From: Nakamurella sp. A5-74
GTDB lineage: Bacteria; Actinomycetota; Actinomycetes; Mycobacteriales; Nakamurellaceae
Assembly (NCBI RefSeq): GCF_040438885.1
Contig: NZ_CP159218.1
Coordinates: forward strand, 3,100,001 to 3,164,000
Reading direction: 5' to 3'
DNA: 64,000 nt
Below the pieces are notes generated by a model that had not been told where the DNA came from, made no database searches, and saw only the letters and a list, made by a program, of their open reading frames with translations. Each line of letters starts with the position of its first letter. Positions within the stretch are counted from its first letter, which is position 1. Below are positions 57,882-64,000 of this stretch, one piece after another. The position numbers were made by a program, and so were the translations under genes.

Positions 57882-58733
57882 ATGAAGAACCGCATCCCAG
57901 GCCTCGTCGGCCTCACCGCGGTTGTCGCACTGGCGCTCTCCGCCTGCGGCAGCTCCGACCCTGCGGCACCCGCTGCCGGCGCCTCGTCCGTGATCGACAA
58001 GATCGCCTCGGACAAGAAGCTCACCATCGGCATCAAGTTCGACCAGCCTGGTCTGGGTCTGCGCAACCCGGACAACACCTACTCCGGCTTCGACGTCTCG
58101 GTGGCGAAGTACGTTGCCAAGGAGCTCGGCGTCGAGGAGTCGGCCATCACCTTCAAGGAGACCCCGTCAGCCTCCCGCGAGACGGCGCTCAAGAACAAGG
58201 AAGTCGACCTGATCTTCGCGACGTACTCCATCACGGACAAGCGCAAGGCCGAAGTCTCCTTCGCCGGTCCGTACTTCGTCGCCCACCAGGACCTCCTGGT
58301 GAAGTCCGACGCCGCCGACATCACCGGGCCGGATGCGATGGACGGCAAGATCCTCTGTTCGGTCAAGGGTTCGACGTCCGCCCTGAAGATCCAGACCGAC
58401 TACTCGAAGCAGGTGCAGCTGAAGGAGTACGGCGGCTACTCGGACTGCGTCAACGCGCTCAAGACCGGCGCGGTGGATGCGGTGACCACCGATGACATCA
58501 TCCTGGCCGGCTTCGCCGAGCAGAACGCCGGCGCGTTCAAGGTCGTCGGCAAGGGCTTCTCCGACGAGAAGTACGGTGTCGGCCTCTGGAAGGACGACAC
58601 CAAGACCCGCGACGCGGTGAACGCCGCTATCACCAAGATGCAGACGGACGGTTCCTGGAAGAAGGCCCTGGAAGAGGCGGTCGGCAAGTCCGGCTACGCC
58701 GTCCCCGAGCCGCCGGCCATCTCCGAGAAGTGA
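57882..58733 (+). CDS. gluB: Solute-binding lipoprotein of the glu transporter
   Basis: 283-residue SBP_bac_3 lipoprotein. Signal peptide with lipobox LSAC, C22 being the lipidated residue. The mature part shows KLTIGIKFDQPGLGLRN and SGFDVSVAKYVAKELG, as in glutamate-binding proteins. ATG with GGAAGGA upstream, 115 bp after gluA. A strong hairpin lies after it. Confidence 0.94.
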   Translation: MKNRIPGLVGLTAVVALALSACGSSDPAAPAAGASSVIDKIASDKKLTIGIKFDQPGLGLRNPDNTYSGFDVSVAKYVAKELGVEESAITFKETPSASRETALKNKEVDLIFATYSITDKRKAEVSFAGPYFVAHQDLLVKSDAADITGPDAMDGKILCSVKGSTSALKIQTDYSKQVQLKEYGGYSDCVNALKTGAVDAVTTDDIILAGFAEQNAGAFKVVGKGFSDEKYGVGLWKDDTKTRDAVNAAITKMQTDGSWKKALEEAVGKSGYAVPEPPAISEK

Positions 58734-58750
58734 CCCCAGTTCGCTGACTC

Positions 58751-58787
58751 CGCTGCCGGGCGATCCGCCCAGGATCGCCCGGCAGCG
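58751..58787 (+). terminator. Perfect 16-bp hairpin between gluB and gluC
   Basis: Arms 58751-58766 and 58772-58787 are fully complementary around GCCCA. No U-tract. It is likely a partial terminator or mRNA stabiliser that gives more binding protein than permease. Confidence 0.75.
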
Positions 58788-58824
58788 ATCGGTCCGACCA
58801 CCACCACCTCCACCGGGGAGCGGG

Positions 58825-59505
58825 ATGAACTTCGATTTCGTGTCCGAGTACGACGTACTCGGCGCCTTCTGGATGACGGTCCAGCTCACCTTCTGGTCGG
58901 CGATCGGGGCGCTCCTGTGGGGAACGATCCTGGCAGCGATGCGGGTCTCTCCCGTCCCGCTGATGCGAGGTTTCGGCACCGCGTACGTCAACATCGTCCG
59001 CAACATCCCGCTCACCCTGATCATCCTTGCGATGTCGGTCGTGCTGGCCGACACGTTGGGCATGAATCTGTCCTCGCGTGACTCCCCCACCTACATCGAC
59101 GACAACTCCTTCCGGCTGGCGGTCGTCGGCTTCATCCTTTACACCGCGACCTTCGTCTGCGAAGCCATCCGGTCCGGCATCAACACGGTGCCGCCCGGTC
59201 AAGCGGAAGCGGCCCGCGCCATCGGGCTCACCTTCCTGCAGAACATGCGCATCATCGTGCTCCCGCAGGCTTTCCGAGCGGTGATCGGGCCGCTCGCGAG
59301 CGTGCTCATCGCACTCACCAAGAACACCACGATCGCCTCCGCGATCGGGGTCGCCGAGGCCTCGTACCTGATGGCTCAGATCCTCGAGACCGAGGCTGCG
59401 CTGTTCGCCACCGCCGCCGTCATCGGCCTCGGATTCATCGTCCTCACCCTGCCGGTCGGACTGATCCTCGGTCGGGTCGCGAAGAAAGTCTCGGTGAAGC
59501 GCTGA
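58825..59505 (+). CDS. gluC: Amino-acid ABC transporter permease 1
   Basis: 226-residue permease of the HisM/GlnP type with about five helices. The EAA loop reads EAARAIGLTFLQNMRIIVLPQA (in part), which contacts the ATPase. Its TGA overlaps the gluD ATG by one base. Confidence 0.92.
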   Translation: MNFDFVSEYDVLGAFWMTVQLTFWSAIGALLWGTILAAMRVSPVPLMRGFGTAYVNIVRNIPLTLIILAMSVVLADTLGMNLSSRDSPTYIDDNSFRLAVVGFILYTATFVCEAIRSGINTVPPGQAEAARAIGLTFLQNMRIIVLPQAFRAVIGPLASVLIALTKNTTIASAIGVAEASYLMAQILETEAALFATAAVIGLGFIVLTLPVGLILGRVAKKVSVKR

Positions 59506-60401
59506 TGTCCGCCGCCTCCGTCCTGTACGACGCCCCCGGTCCGCGCGCCAAGGCACGCAACCTCGTCCTGACCATCATCTTCGCGATCCTCGTCGCCGGC
59601 ACCCTGTGGTGGGCCATCGACATCCTGGCCGGGACCGACCAGCTCGACGGCGACAAGTGGAACCCGTTCCTGACGGCAGGAGTCTGGACGACCTACCTGC
59701 TGCCCGGCCTGGCCGCCACCTTGGAAGCCGCTTTCTACGCCCTCATCGGGTCTCTGGTCCTGGGTGCGGTACTCGCGCTGGGACGACTCTCCGACCACGT
59801 GTGGGTGCGCCTGCCGGCCGCCTGGGTCGTCGAACTGTTCCGGTCGATCCCCGTGCTCGTCATGATGATCTTCTTCAAGCAGCTGTACGTCGACATCGAT
59901 CTCGGCACCCCCGACCAGCGACCGCTGTTCGCGGTGGTCACCGGGCTGGTGCTCTACAACGGTTCGGTGCTGGCCGAGGTGTTCCGCGCCGGGATCCTGT
60001 CGCTGCCCAACGGCCAGACCGAGGCTTCGAAGGCCATCGGCCTGCGCAAGGGTCAGATGATGCGGCTGATCCTGCTGCCCCAGGGCTTCACCGCGATGCT
60101 CCCGGCGACCGTCAGCCAGCTGGTGGTGATCGTCAAGGACACCGCTCTCGGCTCGATCATCCTGTACCCGGAGCTGCTGGCCGCCGGCCGTCAGATGACG
60201 ACGCAGTACGGCAACCCGGTCGCCACCTACGTCGGGCTTGCGCTGATCTTCGTGCTGGTCAACTTCATCCTGACGTCGCTGGCCGGCTTCCTGGACAAGT
60301 TCATGAACCGCAAGCGCCGAGGACCGAAGATCGACATCACCCAGGCAGCCGGGGGGCTGGGCGGGTCCAACATCGTTGTCCAGTCGGCGAGCGCCGTCTG
60401 A
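59505..60401 (+). CDS. gluD: Amino-acid ABC transporter permease 2
   Basis: 298-residue second permease; EAA loop EASKAIGLRKGQMMRLILLPQ (in part). Longer N- and C-termini than gluC, the C-terminal tail being basic then Gly/Ser-rich. Forms the heterodimeric pore with gluC. It ends 81 bp from the convergent RNase Y gene. Confidence 0.92.
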   Translation: MSAASVLYDAPGPRAKARNLVLTIIFAILVAGTLWWAIDILAGTDQLDGDKWNPFLTAGVWTTYLLPGLAATLEAAFYALIGSLVLGAVLALGRLSDHVWVRLPAAWVVELFRSIPVLVMMIFFKQLYVDIDLGTPDQRPLFAVVTGLVLYNGSVLAEVFRAGILSLPNGQTEASKAIGLRKGQMMRLILLPQGFTAMLPATVSQLVVIVKDTALGSIILYPELLAAGRQMTTQYGNPVATYVGLALIFVLVNFILTSLAGFLDKFMNRKRRGPKIDITQAAGGLGGSNIVVQSASAV

Positions 60402-60482
60402 GGCGGGGTCCGCAGCGTCCAAGCTGGGCACCGGACAGTCGTCCATGGCGCGCCTGGCGTCTGCCCGAAGGATGCGCTGCTC

Positions 60483-62357
60483 TCAGCGGGCGACCTCGGT
60501 TGCCCGCGACTCACGGATCACCGTCACCCGGACCTGGCCGGGATAGGTCAGCTCCTCCTCGATCTGCTTGGCCACCTCGCGCGCCAGCACGTGTGCCTCC
60601 AGGTCGTCGACGATCTCGGGCTTGACCATCACCCGCAGCTCCCGGCCGGCCTGCATGGCGAAGACCTTCTCGACGCCCTTCTTGGCCGACGCGATGGACT
60701 CGATCCGCTCCAGCCGCTGGACGTACGACTCGAGCGACTCGCGGCGCGCCCCCGGACGCCCACCGGAACAGGAGTCGGCCGCCTGCGTGAGGACTGCCTC
60801 GACGGTCGCCGGAGCCACCTCGTCGTGGTGCGCCTCGATGCAGTGGGCGACGTCGTCGCTCTCGCCGTACTTGCGGGCCAGCTCGGCCCCGACGATCGCG
60901 TGCGAGCCCTGGGCCTCGTGGGTCAGCGCCTTGCCGATGTCGTGCAGGAACGCACCGCGGGTGACGACCTTCGGGTCGACGCCCAGTTCGACTGCCATCC
61001 CCCGGGCGATGTGAGCGGTCTCGACCAGGTGACCCAACACGTTCTGCCCGTAGCTGGTGCGGTACTTCAGCCGCCCCACCAGGGTTCGCAGCTCCGGGTG
61101 CAGCTTCGAGATGCCGACGTCGAGCAGCGCATCGTCGGCCGCTCGGGCGCAGAGCGCCTCGACCTCGTCCACCGCCCGCAGGTAGGACTCCTCGATCCGG
61201 TGCGGATGGATCCGCCCGTCCTCGACAAGCATCTCCAGGGTCACCCGACCCACCTCACGCCGGACCGGATCGAAGCATGACAGCAGCACTGCCTCGGGGG
61301 TGTCGTCGATGATCACGTTCACGCCGGTGATCGTCTCGAAGGCGCGGATGTTGCGGCCCTCACGGCCGATGATCCGGCCCTTCACCTCATCGGACGGGAG
61401 GTGCAGCACCGACACCACAGTCTGGGCGGTCTGGTCGGAGGCCACCCGCTGGATCGCATCGGCCACGATCGCCCTGGCACGTTGTTTCGCCGTGGCCTCG
61501 GCCTCGGCCTCGATCGAGCGGACGAGCAGCGCCGCATCGCGTCGCGACAGCTCCTCCTGACGCGCCATCACTTCCGCTCTTGCGTTCTCCGGAGTCAGCG
61601 CGGCCACCCTGGACAGTTCGGCCTCGACAAGGCTCGCGCGTTCGTCCAGCTCCACGACCCGGCCGTCCAGCTGACGACGGAGCTCGGAGTACCTGCCGCG
61701 TTCGGCGGCGGCTTCCTCGGCCTGTTGGCGCGTCGACGCGAGCGATTCCCGCAGCGCGACCCGCGAGCGCTCGAGTTCGGCCTCGTCGGCCCGCAGTCGC
61801 TCACGATCGGCGGCGACCCTGCGCTGGTCGTCGGCGAGCGCGGACTGCACAGCGGTCAGTCGGTCCCGGCCGGCCTCCAGCTCTGCCTGTCGCGCGGCCA
61901 ACGGCCCGGCGGCCTCCTGCTGCCACCTGTCGTGCGCCAGACCGCGGTCGGCCCGCAACTCCGCCACCGTCGCGCGGAGCCCGTCCCGTTCGGTGGCAGC
62001 GCGCTCGCCCTCGCGGCGGGCCTGCTCGACCTGGGACCGGTGCTCGGCGAGCTCACCCGTGGTCTGCTCGATCCGGCTACTCACCTGGTCCCGTTCGGCG
62101 CGAGCCTGGGCCACTGCACGCTCGAGCTCCGTGACCCGCGCCCCGTTGTCCGGGCCGCCGGTCTCCTCCGGCAGGACGGGGGCACCGGCCGCTGCGGCGG
62201 ACGGCGTGGCTGGCAGCTCAGCCAGCGCGCGACGGACGACTTCCTGCAGCTCGTCGGGACGAAGGCCCGGCTGCGCCGGCGCTGGTTTTCGCCGCAGGAG
62301 CACCACCACGAGTACGACGACAGCAACGGCCAGAACGGCCAGCAGAACCTGATCCAT
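60483..62357 (-). CDS. rny: Ribonuclease Y
   Basis: Membrane-anchored endoribonuclease for mRNA decay. 624 residues: one N-terminal helix (3-22), a long coiled coil (about 70-310), a KH domain with GRIIGREGRN (327-336) and an HD domain with HD at 472-473 (LHDIGKALTHE). ATG 62355-62357 has AGGAG seven nt upstream; the open frame to 62537 has no support. RNase Y is not present in all actinobacteria, but this locus near recX and miaB is the one where it occurs. Confidence 0.94.
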   Translation of the reverse strand: MDQVLLAVLAVAVVVLVVVLLRRKPAPAQPGLRPDELQEVVRRALAELPATPSAAAAGAPVLPEETGGPDNGARVTELERAVAQARAERDQVSSRIEQTTGELAEHRSQVEQARREGERAATERDGLRATVAELRADRGLAHDRWQQEAAGPLAARQAELEAGRDRLTAVQSALADDQRRVAADRERLRADEAELERSRVALRESLASTRQQAEEAAAERGRYSELRRQLDGRVVELDERASLVEAELSRVAALTPENARAEVMARQEELSRRDAALLVRSIEAEAEATAKQRARAIVADAIQRVASDQTAQTVVSVLHLPSDEVKGRIIGREGRNIRAFETITGVNVIIDDTPEAVLLSCFDPVRREVGRVTLEMLVEDGRIHPHRIEESYLRAVDEVEALCARAADDALLDVGISKLHPELRTLVGRLKYRTSYGQNVLGHLVETAHIARGMAVELGVDPKVVTRGAFLHDIGKALTHEAQGSHAIVGAELARKYGESDDVAHCIEAHHDEVAPATVEAVLTQAADSCSGGRPGARRESLESYVQRLERIESIASAKKGVEKVFAMQAGRELRVMVKPEIVDDLEAHVLAREVAKQIEEELTYPGQVRVTVIRESRATEVAR

Positions 62358-62771
62358 GTCGTCGCTCCTGACGTCGGTCCGGTTCCCGCATCGACGTGCG
62401 GAGACTCGGACTACTGACAGGAGTGCCCGACACCAACCGGGTGGACGAAAGGCGGGGACGCTGACGCCCGACCTCACGATCGGTACGGCAGAGCAGACCC
62501 ACGGACGAACAGGGCTCTCGACTACTCGACTACTCAACGGATGCGGCCGACACGGCCCTTGATATCAACTGCGGAACTCCGCGGCTCCGGCCCCGAGGCC
62601 GGTGCACAGTTCCGTTTTGTAACACTCCTGTGACCACGACGATAGGGATCGCCCCCCAGCCGGTCAAGGCGACCGGCCGCCACCTCCCACCCGCACTCAC
62701 GGGGTCGTACAGAGCAACCGGGCACCGAGCAACCGGGCATCGGGTGCACGGCCGATCAGGAGCGGACCGGA
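62358..62771 (-). promoter_or_regulatory. rny upstream region with a palindrome
   Basis: 414 bp without a gene. On the plus strand GTAACACTCCTGTGAC (62619-62634) is a near-perfect GT-x-ACA-N4-TGT-x-AC palindrome, next to an AT-rich TTTTGTAA stretch; it could be a regulator site or part of the rny promoter. Near 62710-62740 the motif GAGCAACCGGGCA is repeated twice. Nothing else stands out. Confidence 0.4.
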
Positions 62772-63359
62772 TCAGGCGGACCCACGCTGCGCGGCCGCCG
62801 CCAGTGCCTCGTCGACCACAGAGACGGCGAGGGCCGATGAGTACCCGCGTCGCGAGAGTTGGCCGAGCAGTCTGCGACGAGCCGCCTCCGGTCCGGCAGC
62901 CAGCGCCGAGGCGAGCCGCTTGCCGATCAACTCCGTCGCACGGCGACGCTCGGCATCCTCGTCGATGGTGGTCACTGCGCCGCGGAGATCGTCCTCGGCA
63001 ACACCCTGCCTGCGGAGCTCGGCCTCGAGCCCGTAGCGACCAAGACCGCGGTCGCGATGTTTGGCAGTCACGTAGAGCTCGGCGTAGGCCTGATCGTCGA
63101 TCAGACCCAACTCGGTGTAGCGATCCAGCACAGCCTCGGCGACGTCGTCCGGAATCTCCTTGGCTTTCAGCTTCCCCGCCAGCACCGCCCGGGGCCGCGG
63201 CATCATCGCCAGTTGTCGCAGGACGATGTCCCGCGCCTTCGCCGCGTCGGCGCCCGGTGGTACGACGGTGGCGGTGGTCGGCTCCGCTGCCTGCCCCATC
63301 GCCGCGATGCTCGCGGCAAGCGCGATCAGGGCCTCGGCACGGGGGTCGTCGTTCGTCAT
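62772..63359 (-). CDS. recX: RecX, RecA modulator
   Basis: Binds RecA filaments and limits their activity. 195 residues with the three-helix RecX repeats (LIDDQAYAELYVTAKHRDRGLGRYGLEAELRRQGV region). The ATG has AGGAG upstream. It follows recA after a hairpin, so its level is probably below that of recA. Confidence 0.94.
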   Translation of the reverse strand: MTNDDPRAEALIALAASIAAMGQAAEPTTATVVPPGADAAKARDIVLRQLAMMPRPRAVLAGKLKAKEIPDDVAEAVLDRYTELGLIDDQAYAELYVTAKHRDRGLGRYGLEAELRRQGVAEDDLRGAVTTIDEDAERRRATELIGKRLASALAAGPEAARRRLLGQLSRRGYSSALAVSVVDEALAAAAQRGSA

Positions 63360-63380
63360 GGTGTCTCCTGCCCATCGGGT

Positions 63381-63412
63381 CGGCCCGCCTCCCTGAGCAG
63401 GGAGGCGGGCCG
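63381..63412 (-). terminator. 13-bp hairpin between recA and recX
   Basis: Arms 63381-63393 and 63400-63412 are perfectly complementary with a TGAGCA loop, 31 nt after the recA stop and 22 nt before recX. Read-through would give some recX expression. Confidence 0.8.
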
Positions 63413-63442
63413 TATCACGAGCGGTGATCGATCAGGTGATGA

Positions 63443-64000
63443 TCAGAAATCGACCGGGGCCGGCACCGGACTCTCGTCGTCCAGCCTGGCACCGACGCCC
63501 AGCTTCTCCTTGATGCGCTTGTCGAGCTCGTCGGAGATGTCCGGGTTCTCCTTGAGGAAGGTCCTGGCGTTCTCCTTGCCCTGGCCGAGCTGCTCGCCCT
63601 CGTAGGTGTACCAAGCGCCGGCCTTGCGGACGAAGCCCTGATCGACGCCCACGTCGATCAGCGAGCCCTCGCGGGAGATGCCCGATCCGTAGATGATGTC
63701 GAACTCGGCCTGCTTGAAGGGCGGCGCGACCTTGTTCTTGACGACCTTCACCCTGGTCCGGTTGCCGACCACGTCGGTGCCGTCCTTCAGTGCCTCGATC
63801 CGGCGGATGTCCAACCGCACGGAGGCGTAGAACTTCAGCGCCTTGCCGCCGGTCGTCGTCTCGGGCGAGCCGAACATGACGCCGATCTTCTCGCGCAGCT
63901 GGTTGATGAAGATCATCGTCGTGTTGGTGTTGGACAGCGCACCGGCGATCTTCCGCAGGGCCTGTGACATCAGGCGGGCCTGGAGTCCGACGTGACTGTC
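63443..64000 (-). CDS. recA: RecA recombinase, 5' part cut by window edge
   Basis: C-terminal 185 residues of Rec[18 protein letters not shown], the DNA-binding loop [22 protein letters not shown] region, then [15 protein letters not shown] and the C-terminal domain with a Pro/Asp-rich acidic end. No intein is seen in this part. Strand exchange and LexA co-protease functions are assumed from the family. Promoter and Walker A lie outside the window. Confidence 0.97.
   Translation of the reverse strand, partial: DSHVGLQARLMSQALRKIAGALSNTNTTMIFINQLREKIGVMFGSPETTTGGKALKFYASVRLDIRRIEALKDGTDVVGNRTRVKVVKNKVAPPFKQAEFDIIYGSGISREGSLIDVGVDQGFVRKAGAWYTYEGEQLGQGKENARTFLKENPDISDELDKRIKEKLGVGARLDDESPVPAPVDF

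Overview
This 64 kb window comes from the chromosome of a high-GC actinobacterium (GC near 70 percent, GTG and TTG starts, dense ATGA/GTGA stop-start overlaps). It has a DAP-type wall (DNPR motif in MurE, plus DapF), DivIVA/SepF polar-growth and division genes, and an ultrashort-stem T-box on ileS. The layout suggests a lineage near Nakamurellales/Frankiales/Geodermatophilales, but I cannot fix the genus by eye. I see no tRNA or rRNA gene, insertion sequence, prophage or CRISPR array.

Region 1 (1-22.6 kb, all minus strand) is the complete division and cell-wall (dcw) cluster. In transcription order it reads mraZ, rsmH, ftsL, ftsI, murE, murF, mraY, murD, ftsW, murG, murC, ftsQ, ftsZ, pgeF, sepF, yggT, divIVA, then ileS behind a T-box leader. 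From rsmH to ftsQ nearly every junction overlaps by 4-8 nt. mraZ has a four-repeat MraZ operator. The usual yggS between pgeF and sepF is missing. Several divisome proteins (FtsI, FtsW, FtsZ) carry in-frame minisatellites, and ileS carries a 120-nt palindrome-rich in-frame insertion.

Region 2 (23.2-28.0 kb, plus) is a moxR-DUF58-transglutaminase operon, divergent from mraZ. Region 3 (28.3-31.6 kb) holds a DUF3040 membrane protein, DNA polymerase IV (dinB), a SAV_6107-type HEPN protein with an R-x4-H motif and a perfect LexA box in front of it, and a GNAT acetyltransferase. Region 4 (31.6-37.9 kb, minus) is an mrpA(B)CDEFG cation/proton antiporter operon.

Region 5 (38.1-48.2 kb) links nucleotide supply, SOS control and repair: a DODA-type dioxygenase, two copies of a 76-bp foldable repeat, nrdR-nrdJ behind a DnaA-box array and an NrdR box, a LysM protein divergent from lexA with two LexA boxes between them, endonuclease IV, TatA and HflX. 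Region 6 (48.3-56.7 kb) has an ArsR/MFS divergent pair, dapF, miaA, a hypothetical gene, a DUF349 protein, a GNAT protein and miaB. Region 7 (57.0-64.0 kb) is a gluABCD-type amino-acid ABC transporter, RNase Y, recX and the 3' part of recA.

The functional themes are wall synthesis and division (region 1), DNA-damage response (recA, recX, lexA, LysM, dinB-HEPN, nfo) and dNTP supply (nrdRJ). The strongest leads for new biology are the apparently SOS-controlled HEPN-Pol IV operon, the DnaA-box array phased at 42 bp before nrdRJ, the palindromic insertion inside ileS, and the duplicated 76-bp element.
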